From the NCBI GenBank assembly GCA_041477815.1, contig JBGOUV010000304.1, positions 1-8,455 of the forward strand: a stretch of DNA of 8,455 bases, given 5' to 3'. Each line of letters opens with the position of its first letter. Position 1 is the first letter of the stretch. Source of the stretch: JBGOUV01 sp041477815. GTDB lineage: Bacteria > Acidobacteriota > Terriglobia > Bryobacterales > JACQDG01. The notes beneath the pieces were generated by a model. The model was not told the origin of the DNA, searched no databases, and worked only from the letters and a program-made list of their open reading frames with translations. The position numbers and the translations under genes are program-made. Below, piece after piece: positions 1 to 6,028 of the stretch.

Positions 1-1
1 C

Positions 2-688
2 GGCTGCCCGAATCAATCGGCCTACATCATCGTCGATCAGCGGACCGGCGAGCGGACCGTCTTCTGGCGGCGCGACAACTCCTTGCGCATCGACCCCGCC
101 CAGATCGAGGCCGGGCAGATCACCTGCGCCCGCCTGCTCCACATCGACGGCCACGACACCGCCGCCGTCGAGCACGCCGCCCGCATCGCCCGCCAGGAGG
201 GCATGCCCGTCACCGTCGACGTCGACACCATCTACCACGGCTTCGACCGCGTCCTGAAATACGTCGACTACCTCATCGCCTCCTCCGAGTTTCCCGTCCA
301 GTGGACCAACGAGCGCGACCCCTTCCGCGCCCTGGAGTTGATCCAGCAGGAGTACGGCATGAAGGTGGCGGCCATGACCCTGGGGGCCTACGGCGCCCTG
401 GCCTATGCGGACGGCCGCTTCTGCTACTCCGCCGCGTTCGTGGTCAACTGCGTGGACACCACCGGCGCCGGCGACATCTTCCACGGCGCGTTCTGCTACG
501 CCGTTCTGGAGGGATTCCCGCTGGCCGAGGCGCTGGAGTTTTCCAACGCCATGGCCGCCCTGAACTGCACCGTGCTCGGCGCCCGCGGCGGCATCGCTGC
601 GGTCGCCGACGCCCGCCGCCTTATCGCCAAGGCGGAGCGCCGCTCCAACAAAGACTTCGAAATCCGGGCCACTGTCTCCGTCCGATGA
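2..688 (+). CDS. PfkB/ribokinase-family sugar kinase, 5'-partial
   Basis: The reading frame is open from base 2, so the N-terminus lies outside the window; 228 residues are visible. The C-terminal part carries the PfkB signature DTTGAGDIFHGAF (bases about 458-495), where the GAGD motif forms the anion hole and its Asp is the catalytic base that activates the acceptor hydroxyl of the sugar. The visible portion covers most of the Rossmann-like fold, including a TVDVD strand and a segment leading into a GAYGALAY strand near the nucleotide site. These features fit ATP-dependent phosphorylation of a sugar or nucleoside in the cytoplasm. The substrate cannot be told because the N-terminal substrate-binding motif is missing. 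The gene ends in TGA overlapping the next ATG (ATGA at 685-688), so it is probably co-transcribed and translationally coupled with the glutaredoxin-like gene. Third codon positions are strongly C-rich. Confidence 0.9.
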   Translation, partial: GCPNQSAYIIVDQRTGERTVFWRRDNSLRIDPAQIEAGQITCARLLHIDGHDTAAVEHAARIARQEGMPVTVDVDTIYHGFDRVLKYVDYLIASSEFPVQWTNERDPFRALELIQQEYGMKVAAMTLGAYGALAYADGRFCYSAAFVVNCVDTTGAGDIFHGAFCYAVLEGFPLAEALEFSNAMAALNCTVLGARGGIAAVADARRLIAKAERRSNKDFEIRATVSVR

Positions 689-930
689 GGCCCCGCGTGA
701 CCCTCTACACCCGCGCCGGCTGCCACCTCTGCGACGCCGCCAAGGAGAACCTCCTGGCCGCCCGCCGCCAGGCGGATTTCACGCTCGACGAAGTGGATAT
801 CGACACCGACCCCGATCTCCGCACCCTCTACAACGAAGAGGTACCCGTGATCGCCATCAACGGCAAAAAGGCCTTCAAGTATCAGTTAGATCCGCAGGCC
901 TTTCTAAAGACCCTGCGAGGCCGCACATGA
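685..930 (+). CDS. Small glutaredoxin/thioredoxin-fold protein (CHLC)
   Basis: This 81-residue protein has the glutaredoxin-like pattern: a first beta strand (VTLYTRAG), a CxxC redox site (C-H-L-C at residues 13-16) at the start of helix 1, and the EVPVIAING segment whose Pro would be the cis-proline facing the active site. The length is typical of single-domain glutaredoxin-family proteins. The GCHLCDAAK form resembles the DUF836/glutaredoxin-2-like group more than classical CPYC glutaredoxins. The start is set by the ATGA overlap with the kinase stop; no strong Shine-Dalgarno sequence precedes it, so translation probably depends on coupling. Its own TGA overlaps the bshB1 ATG in the same way. 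Likely role: thiol-disulfide exchange in the cytoplasm. The neighbouring bacillithiol deacetylase raises the possibility that it works with bacillithiol, but this is inference from position only. Confidence 0.85.
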   Translation: MRPRVTLYTRAGCHLCDAAKENLLAARRQADFTLDEVDIDTDPDLRTLYNEEVPVIAINGKKAFKYQLDPQAFLKTLRGRT

Positions 931-1637
931 CCGTGGACCTGCTGGCCCTCGCCGCTCACCGCGACGACGTGGAGCAGACCTGCGGCGGCGCCCTTATCCG
1001 CATGGCCGAGCGCGGCTATCGCACCGGCGTCCTGGATCTCACGGCCGGCGAAATGGGCTCCCGGGGCGACGCGGAAACCCGCGCCCGGGAGGCCGCCGAC
1101 GCTGCCCGCGAAATGCTTCTCTCCTGCCGCGACAACCTCGGCCTCCCCGACGCCCGCCTGCAGGTCACCCTCGAAGCCAAGCTGGCCATCGCCCAAAAAA
1201 TCCGCGAGCTGCGTCCCCGCGCCGTGATTCTCCCCTACTGGGAAGCGCGCCACCCCGACCACGCCCGCGCCGCCGAACTGGGCTACGAAGCCTGCTTCCT
1301 GGCCGGACTCAAAAAACTCGACCTCCCCGGCGAGCCCCACCGTCCCCGCCAGATCGTCTACGCCTCGCTCTACGCCAATGTCCGCCCCAGCTTCGTGGTC
1401 GATATCTCCCAGCAACTGGAACGCCGCCTCCGCGCTTTGTTCTGCTACCACTCCCAGTACGACGACCAGCCCACCGCCTCCGGCCTCTTCCCGCCGCGCG
1501 AAGAAATAGCCGAACGCCTCCGCGCCCTGGCCCGCTACTACGGCATGCTGATCGGGGCGCCCTACGGCGAACCGTATGTGGTGAAGGAAATGATGGCCGT
1601 GGACGACCTGGTGAAACTACCAGTCAGGAGTATCTAG
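927..1637 (+). CDS. bshB1: Bacillithiol biosynthesis deacetylase BshB1
   Basis: This 236-residue protein is a LmbE/PIG-L-type zinc deacetylase of the BshB1 group. BshB1 removes the acetyl group from N-acetylglucosaminyl-malate to give GlcN-malate, the second step of bacillithiol synthesis. The N-terminal metal motif is present as AHRDDVE (His11, Asp13, Asp14); the family norm is AHPDD, so Pro is replaced by Arg. The second motif, RHPDH (His109-His112), supplies the remaining metal-binding histidine. DLTAGEMGSRG and NLGLPD are typical BshB1 segments, as is PYWEARHPDH. The start overlaps the preceding stop (ATGA); a GAGG at 917-920 sits 6 nt upstream. It ends in TAG 33 bp before the stop of the convergent isomerase gene, with no clear terminator hairpin in the gap. 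bshA and bshC are not in the window. Family assignment is firm; effect of the Arg substitution is unknown. Confidence 0.92.
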   Translation: MTVDLLALAAHRDDVEQTCGGALIRMAERGYRTGVLDLTAGEMGSRGDAETRAREAADAAREMLLSCRDNLGLPDARLQVTLEAKLAIAQKIRELRPRAVILPYWEARHPDHARAAELGYEACFLAGLKKLDLPGEPHRPRQIVYASLYANVRPSFVVDISQQLERRLRALFCYHSQYDDQPTASGLFPPREEIAERLRALARYYGMLIGAPYGEPYVVKEMMAVDDLVKLPVRSI

Positions 1638-1670
1638 AAGGCGCGGATCGCGGTTCGGTGCGGCCTGAAG

Positions 1671-3599
1671 CTACCCGTTTGCCTTTACCCAGCGGTCGAC
1701 TCTTTCCTGGTAGATCTTGATTTTTCCCTGCCGCTTCAGCCGCTCCCGCAACTCGTCCTTGAAGACCTCGAAGGCCTCGTTCTGACGGGTCCCCAGCATC
1801 CCCTCGCGAATGGTTCTCTTTTCTTCCGGCACCGCCGTGGCCTGCGCCAAGGACCGCTCCAGTATCCGGTAAACGATCTGATCGGCTCCTTGACTGACGG
1901 GCCCTACGACGCCGTGCAGAGGAGCGGTGAACGCCTCGCCCAGCGCGATGCCGGCGCCCACGCCCGGCACCGAGCCATCCCGCGCGAAGAAGTCGCTGGT
2001 CTTCACTTCCAGTTTGTAGTCCTTGGCCACCTTCCGCAAATCGCCGGCGGTCCGGGCCTTCTCGGCGATCTCCTTGGCCCGCCCCTCGGCCAACTGGCGC
2101 GTCTTGGCCTGGGTGGTATCGTTCTTCACTTTGTCCCATACTTCTTTCAGTTCGGCTGGCCGCGATGGCGCGATGTCGGTGACCACCGCAATCACCGACC
2201 GGGCCGGCGAAACGATCGGTCCCACCACCACCCCTTTGGCAGCCGTGAACAGGGCGTCCATCAAGGCCGGGTCCGCCCCCGCTTCGGGCAGCGGCGCGCC
2301 GCGTTCCACCAGGGTCACGTTGAAGACCGGCAGCCCCACCTCGGGGCCCACTTTCTCCAGCGCCAATCCATACTTGGCCGCCGCCGCCCGCGCCCGGTCC
2401 GCCCACCGCGTCCGTTCCTGCTCGCCGCGGTCCTTGAACAGCTCCTGCCGGATCGTCTCGGCCACCTCCGCGAACGGCTTCAACCGCGACTCCTCCCGCT
2501 CCAGCATCTTGAGGATGTGGAAGCCGTATTGCGTCTTCACCAGGTCGCTGATCTCACCCGGCTTCATGGAGAACGCCTTCTGTTCGAACTCCGGCACCGT
2601 CTGGCCCCGCGTGACCCACCCGATCTCGCCGCCCTTCTGGGCGCTTACCGAATCCTCCGAGTGCGCCTTGGCCAGCTCGGCGAAGTCCTTCCCCGCTCGC
2701 ACCTGCTTCAACAGATCCTGGCCCTTCGCCTCCACCTGCTTGATTTCCTCGTCTTTCTTATCGGTGGTCTTCAGCAGGATGTGGGTTACCCGCGCCCGGT
2801 CCTGCACCCGAAACCGGTCCCGGTTTTCGTTGTAGTACCGCTCCAGGTCCTGCGGCGTCAACTGGATCTTCTCCCGCAGCTTGGCGTCGTCAATCACCAG
2901 GTACTTCAGCGAACGCCGCTCCGGCAGCACGTAGGAGGTCTTGTTATTCTGGAAGAGCTCCTCGATCTCGGCCTGGCTCACCGCTACCTGCCCCTGGAAC
3001 TGGCTGGAGCTCACCGCCACGAACTCGACCTTGGCCTTCTCGTTGCGCCGCCGCCACTCGCGCTGGAGGTCCTTTTCGCCGATCATCACGCCGTCGGTCA
3101 CGAACCTCCGCAGCTTGGTGATCGCCAGGTCCTTCCGGATGGACGCCTCAAACTCGGGGATACTCTTTTGGAACCGCTCCTGCACAAAGGCGGCGTACTG
3201 ATCCTTCCCCAGGAAGCCCCCGCCCTGAAACAAGAACGGCAGCGAGGTGCGGAGCAGGTCGGCCAGCTCCTGCTCGGTGACGCCCAGTCCCAGCCGCTCC
3301 GCCTACTGCAGCATGGCTCTTTCGATGATCAAGTCGTTCACGATCTTGGGGGCCACGAAGCCGTACGCCCCGGCCGGCACGCGCTGCTGCTGGACATACT
3401 CCCGGAACTCGGCCTGGGTGTCCCGCATTGTCACCGACTCCTTGCCCACCTCGGCCAGCACGGTGTCGTCGGCGCTGCTACGGGTGCTGCCTCCTATCCC
3501 GGGGATCAGGGTTACCACCATGGTGATGACCACGGGGGCTACGACAACGGCGAGCACAATGCGCATAGCCCGCTTCCGGCTGCGAAACAAATGAAACAT
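1671..3599 (-). pseudogene. SurA/PpiD-type peptidyl-prolyl isomerase, in-frame TAG
   Basis: Read from ATG at 3599, the frame runs 98 codons, meets TAG at 3305-3303, and continues in the same frame for 543 more codons to TAG at 1671. The intact gene would encode about 642 residues. The order is a short basic N-terminus, one membrane helix (about residues 14-33), a SurA_N-like chaperone region on both sides of the stop, a parvulin domain (about residues 270-367, with THILLKT, AKAHSEDS, GGEIGWV, YGFHILKM), and a long C-terminal region. This resembles PpiD, an inner-membrane-anchored periplasmic folding factor. The sequence just after the stop (AERLGLGVTEQELADLLR) is fully chaperone-like, so the break is a single nonsense change, probably CAG (Gln) or GAG (Glu) to TAG. 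No good restart with a ribosome site follows; the nearest is TTG at 3233. It may be a recent pseudogene, a strain variant or a sequencing error. Confidence 0.85.
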
Positions 3600-3606
3600 G
3601 GAGGAT

Positions 3607-3637
3607 TCCTTCGTCGGGAGTCGAAACTCCTATTATA
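3607..3637 (-). promoter_or_regulatory. Promoter -10 and RBS of the isomerase gene
   Basis: On the minus strand a perfect TATAAT lies at 3637-3632. No convincing -35 is visible at 16-18 nt upstream. A Shine-Dalgarno AAGGA is at 3611-3607, 7 nt before the ATG at 3599, which supports that start. Between them lies a small perfect hairpin (3617-3630, GGAGT/ACTCC arms around TTCG on the minus strand), falling at or just after the expected transcription start. It could be an operator-like dyad or a 5'-end stem; it has no run of T after it, so it is not a terminator. Confidence 0.55.
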
Positions 3638-3709
3638 CCCCGGCCCGGCCCCGATCGATCCACCAGACGCAAACAGGAAATATCCAGGCCGCCAGCCCGG
3701 TCAGGGCCG

Positions 3710-4270
3710 GCGCCCCACCTGCTTTGTCGCGTTCCCGAGCAGCCCGCCGCGCTTGCCGCACGGTCGCGACAACCCCCGCAGCCACCGCCAGCAAGATCAG
3801 CGCCGCTGCGACCGCGCCGGCTTTATGCCTGCCCACGAACTTCGCGACGCGGCAACCGGGGGTATCGGGGCGCGCGATTACCGGCAACCCGTCGTAATGC
3901 CAGCGGAGGTCCTCCGAGAGTTGCTCGACCAGGTTCTGCCGGGCATAATGCACGCCGGCGCACACGCTTTGGACAAGCTTGAGCCGCGCGGCGGTGTTAA
4001 GCCCCGCGGGCTTGTAGTACTGGTCAATAGGTTCTCCCTGGATGTACTCCATTACAAAGTACGGCAAACCTTCTGCGTTGGCGCCGCCATCGGGCCGCCG
4101 GGCGATGTTGGGGTGGTCGAGGGTGGCCAGTAGCTGCCGCTCACTGCGGAAGCGCTGGACGACGAAGTCCGTATCCCAGCCTCGCCTGACCAGCTTGATG
4201 GCCCACCTCTTTCTGGAACGCTTCGTCCGCGCGGGCGGCCAGGTACACACCCATTCCGCCGCGCGGGCGG
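3710..4270 (-). pseudogene. Decayed membrane Ser/Thr protein kinase (Pkn type)
   Basis: Read from right to left on the minus strand, the glycine-rich loop RGGMGVYLAARADEAFQKEV (about 4266-4204) lacks one residue of the usual GGMG-x-VYLA. One extra G in the GGG at 4204-4202 shifts the frame, and the new frame carries AIKLVRRGWDTDFV (motif II lysine), RFRSERQLLATLDHPNIAR (helix C Glu) and the hinge YFVMEYIQGEPIDQYY. The sequence then passes from HYARQNLV straight to EQLSEDLRWHYDGLPVIARP at about 3927-3929. The catalytic loop HRDxKxxN, the DFG motif and the rest of the C-lobe are therefore missing. A membrane helix (AAALILLAVAAGVVATV) and a basic RQARRAARERDKAG follow, then recognisable similarity ends near 3717. 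No active kinase is possible. The family is known from TPR-linked kinases abundant in Acidobacteriota. Material upstream of 4270 may be more of the N-terminal linker but is not clear. Confidence 0.82.
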
Positions 4271-4431
4271 CCAGTCGGCTTCCGTGGGACCCGTCCGGGT
4301 CCGCCTCCGAGGGGTCACCCAACCACCCTCTGGCTCCGCCCAACACCGCAGAATGGCACCGTTTCTCGCCGTGCCCTCCAAGACCAGGGGAACGAGCAAA
4401 GTGGCTTCTTGGGGGAAGGGAGGCTCGTACT
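4271..4431. other. Non-coding stretch, no feature recognised
   Basis: Between the kinase remnant and the dnaA control dyad no gene with recognisable homology is seen on either strand. On the minus strand the reading resembles a degraded N-terminal linker of the kinase (an LGDPSEADPD segment in one frame, VLEGTARNGA in another), which fits decay, but this is weak. A purine-rich run (about 4411-4423) is present on the + strand. Confidence 0.4.
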
Positions 4432-4435
4432 CCAG

Positions 4436-4485
4436 TTTTCACAGTGTAACTGGTTGGTATCACGTCAGTTATAATTCTGTGAAAA
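4436..4485. repeat. 50-bp compound inverted repeat upstream of dnaA
   Basis: Outer arms TTTTCACAG (4436-4444) and CTGTGAAAA (4477-4485) are perfect 9-bp inverted copies. Inner arms TAACTG (4447-4452) and CAGTTA (4466-4471) are also inverted copies. The outer arms, extended by one base outward (4435-4443 on +, 4486-4478 on -), match the DnaA-box consensus TTWTNCACA at 8 of 9 positions, failing only at the first base. A TATAAT at 4470-4475 lies inside the right half. A second, partly overlapping short dyad (CCAGTT at 4432-4437, AACTGG at 4448-4453) is also present. The arrangement suggests a protein-binding operator over the dnaA promoter, most simply DnaA itself (autoregulation); this is inference. 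Confidence 0.6.
4470..4475 (+). promoter_or_regulatory. Candidate dnaA promoter P1, -10 TATAAT
   Basis: A perfect TATAAT sits at 4470-4475, within the right half of the upstream dyad. The hexamer 17 nt upstream (TAACTG, 4447-4452) is a poor -35 match, so activity may need an activator or be weak. Transcription would begin near 4482 and give a dnaA leader of about 190 nt. Confidence 0.45.
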
Positions 4486-4497
4486 GTTGTAGACTTG

Positions 4498-4506
4498 TGG
4501 TATAGT
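4498..4506 (+). promoter_or_regulatory. Candidate dnaA promoter P2, extended -10
   Basis: TGGTATAGT at 4498-4506 is an extended -10 (TG, one base, TATAGT), a type that can work with a poor -35; only CTGTGA-like sequence is found 17-18 nt upstream, overlapping the right arm of the dyad. Transcription would start near 4513, leaving a leader of about 160 nt before dnaA. Confidence 0.45.
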
Positions 4507-4552
4507 GCGTTTTTCCGGGGTAAGCGACAGGGCGGGCCCCAGTGGCTACAAG

Positions 4553-4568
4553 TCCTCCTTCGGGAGGA
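4553..4568 (+). promoter_or_regulatory. TTCG-loop hairpin covering a strong RBS in the dnaA leader
   Basis: TCCTCC (4553-4558) pairs perfectly with GGAGGA (4563-4568) around a TTCG loop closed by C-G, the especially stable UUCG tetraloop form in RNA. The 3' arm is itself an excellent Shine-Dalgarno sequence (GGAGG at 4563-4567), 5 nt upstream of the GTG at 4573. The hairpin would hide this ribosome site. It is not followed directly by a run of T, so it does not look like an intrinsic terminator. Confidence 0.6.
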
Positions 4569-4572
4569 GTAA

Positions 4573-4674
4573 GTGGCCTTTGTTTTCAATCGTTTACAGC
4601 GAAAACTGGCTTTGATTTCCACAGGGTTTTCCAAGCTGTGGATGGCGTCGTCGAGGTACGTAGTGTCAGAATGA
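4573..4674 (+). CDS. Possible 33-residue leader peptide ORF before dnaA
   Basis: A GTG at 4573, preceded in frame by TAA at 4570-4572 and by GGAGG at 4563-4567 (5 nt spacing), opens a 33-codon frame ending in TGA at 4672-4674. The stop overlaps the dnaA ATG as ATGA, the same junction used twice in the operon at the left of the window. The peptide starts MAFVFNRLQRKLALI and is basic with hydrophobic stretches; no family is recognised. dnaA has no good ribosome site of its own (a GAGG at 4653-4656 is 14 nt away), so coupling from this frame is a plausible way to translate dnaA. The ribosome site lies in the arm of a stable hairpin. Two DnaA-box-like 9-mers (4615-4623, 4637-4645) fall inside it. 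With so short a frame, chance cannot be excluded. Confidence 0.35.
   Translation: MAFVFNRLQRKLALISTGFSKLWMASSRYVVSE
4615..4645. promoter_or_regulatory. Pair of DnaA-box-like sites in the dnaA leader
   Basis: ATTTCCACA at 4615-4623 (+) matches TTWTNCACA except at the first base. CCATCCACA on the minus strand at 4645-4637 matches the TTATCCACA core ATCCACA but differs in the first two bases. The same 9-mer CCATCCACA occurs again on the + strand at 6084-6092, in the dnaA-dnaN spacer. The two sites face each other 13 bp apart. They may serve dnaA autoregulation or form the upstream half of a two-part origin. Confidence 0.5.
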
Positions 4675-5990
4675 ACGCCTGGGAGCAAATTCTTCGCCAA
4701 CTACAGCACCGGGTGAGCCCGGAGAGCTATCGTAACTGGCTGGAGCCTACTCGGTTTAGCCATATTGAGGGGAAGGCTCTCTTCGTTACCGTTCCAAACC
4801 AAGCGGCGGGGCGATGGCTGGAGAACGAGTATATTAGCCAGATCCTGGAAACAGCCCGGCATCTAGCCATGGATTTTCAGTCGGTGGTTTTCGTGGCTGA
4901 GGATGTAAAGGCGCTTCCTGGGGTGGCGGTCGGGGCGACGCCGGTTCAAGCCCAGTTCAACTTCGATGCCGCTCTGGCGATCTTCAACCCCAAGTATACG
5001 TTTGAGAGCTTCGTGGTGGGAAGCTGCAATCAATTCGCCCATGCCGCCTCGCGAGCCGTGGCCACCAACCCCTCCCGGATGTATAACCCCCTCTACCTGT
5101 ACGGGGGGGTGGGAATGGGCAAAACCCACCTGATGCAGGCCATCGGCCGTGAACTCAAGGCTAACTACCGTGATATCAAGGTGATCTACATCTCCAGTGA
5201 GCAGTTCATGAATCAAATGATCAACTCGCTGCGCTATGACCGCATGAGTTCGTTCCAGGAGCGGTATCGGTCGGTGGATGCGCTGTTGGTGGATGATATC
5301 CAGGTACTGGGCACCAAGGAAAGAACCCAGGAGGAGTTCTTTCACACCTTCAATGCCCTGTATGAGATGGGGAAGCAGATTGTGATCTCCAGCGACTGTC
5401 CGCCCAAGGAGATCCCGGGACTAGTAGACCGGTTACGGTCGCGGTTTGAGTGGGGCCTGATCGCAGACATCCAGGCGCCGGACCTGGAGACCAAGATGGC
5501 CATTTTGGATCGCAAGGCGGATGAGGAAGGCGTTCATCTGCCGGAGGATGTCCGGGCCTTCATGGCGACCAAGATGAAATCGAATGTGCGTGAGTTGGAG
5601 GGCGCCCTGATCCGGTTGACCGCTCTCTCCTCGCTTACGGGGTCCCCAATCAGCTTGGCCATGGCTCAGCAAGCTCTGAAATCAATTATCTCTCAAACAG
5701 AGAAAAAGATCACCATTGACATGATCCAACGGGTTGTCAGTGAGGAGTTTAACCTGAAGCCGAGCCAGCTAAAGGAGAAGACAAACGCCAAGGTGATCGC
5801 GTATCCGAGGCAAGTTGCCATGTACCTGGCTAAAGAGTTGACCGCTGCCTCCTTGCCAGAGATTGGGAGAGCCTTCAGCGGGAAACACCATACGACTGTG
5901 CTTCACTCCGTCAAGAAGATTGAGGAATTACGCCGGTCGAATAGTGATTTAAACAGGTTGATCCACAAGATAACTGATTCATTCAATTAG
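4671..5990 (+). CDS. dnaA: Chromosomal replication initiator DnaA
   Basis: This 439-residue protein is full length. DnaA binds origin boxes, forms an ATP-dependent filament and opens the duplex. Domain I is seen in WEQILRQLQHRVSPESYRNWLEP (interaction/helicase-loading domain). A short linker (about residues 80-105) follows. Domain III is the AAA+ motor: Walker A GGVGMGKT (145-152), Walker B LLVDD (205-209), sensor 1 ISSD near 239-242, arginine finger Arg258 in LRSRFEWGL, sensor 2 Arg307 in NVRELEGAL. Domain IV is the box-binding helix-turn-helix, ending in the signature FSGKHHTTVLHS. The start ATG is chosen because domain I begins there; the frame is open further up to GTG 4542 but that part has no DnaA similarity. 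Residues equivalent to E. coli Arg399 and Asp433 are Asn372 and His406. It ends in TAG. GC content is lower than in the left-hand operon. Confidence 0.98.
   Translation: MNAWEQILRQLQHRVSPESYRNWLEPTRFSHIEGKALFVTVPNQAAGRWLENEYISQILETARHLAMDFQSVVFVAEDVKALPGVAVGATPVQAQFNFDAALAIFNPKYTFESFVVGSCNQFAHAASRAVATNPSRMYNPLYLYGGVGMGKTHLMQAIGRELKANYRDIKVIYISSEQFMNQMINSLRYDRMSSFQERYRSVDALLVDDIQVLGTKERTQEEFFHTFNALYEMGKQIVISSDCPPKEIPGLVDRLRSRFEWGLIADIQAPDLETKMAILDRKADEEGVHLPEDVRAFMATKMKSNVRELEGALIRLTALSSLTGSPISLAMAQQALKSIISQTEKKITIDMIQRVVSEEFNLKPSQLKEKTNAKVIAYPRQVAMYLAKELTAASLPEIGRAFSGKHHTTVLHSVKKIEELRRSNSDLNRLIHKITDSFN
5959..5967 (+). promoter_or_regulatory. DnaA-box-like site within the dnaA 3' end
   Basis: TGATCCACA differs from the strong consensus TTATCCACA only at the second base. 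It lies within the last codons of dnaA. TAACTGATT starts 3 nt after it, at 5971, the same spacing as between the box-like GTTTTCACA and TAACTGGTT upstream of dnaA (4435-4455). Confidence 0.5.
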
Positions 5991-6011
5991 GGTTAGCTGA
6001 GTTTTTTACAG

Positions 6012-6028
6012 AGGCTTAAGGAAAGCCT
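6012..6028. repeat. Small hairpin after dnaA
   Basis: AGGCTT (6012-6017) and AAGCCT (6023-6028) form a perfect 6-bp stem with a 5-base loop. A T6 run precedes it on the + strand, and no T run follows on either strand, so it does not have the form of an intrinsic terminator. It may be structural within the origin or incidental. Confidence 0.4.

Noticed and set aside
301..930. A longer + strand frame that merges into the glutaredoxin-like gene
   Set aside because: The part before 685 is an out-of-frame reading of the sugar kinase (Arg/Gly/Pro-rich). The real start is the ATG at 685.
1638..1670. Bidirectional terminator between bshB1 and the isomerase gene
   Set aside because: The 33-bp gap between the convergent stops shows no convincing stem or T run on either strand.
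3303..3305. TAG reassigned to an amino acid in this organism
   Set aside because: TAG ends bshB1, dnaA and the isomerase gene itself at points where the proteins should end, so it works as a normal stop here.
1890..4133. A 747-codon open frame on the + strand opposite the isomerase gene
   Set aside because: It is antisense to a clear SurA/PpiD-type protein and the kinase remnant, has no recognisable domain, and has the biased Arg/Leu/His-rich composition expected of a shadow frame in GC-rich DNA.
4542..4670. N-terminal extension of DnaA from the GTG at 4542
   Set aside because: The frame is open, but DnaA domain I begins at the ATG at 4671 and the 43 extra residues have no DnaA similarity. 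The stretch is better explained as leader with hairpin, boxes and a leader ORF in another frame.
3633..4700. An intact 355-residue protein from the - strand frame
   Set aside because: Only its later half resembles a kinase, and that half lacks the catalytic lobe; the first half reads through the dnaA leader and a frameshifted glycine loop, so it is not an intact gene.
6002..6028. Intrinsic terminator after dnaA
   Set aside because: The hairpin at 6012-6028 has its T run on the wrong side for the + strand, and on the - strand it is followed by A, not T.
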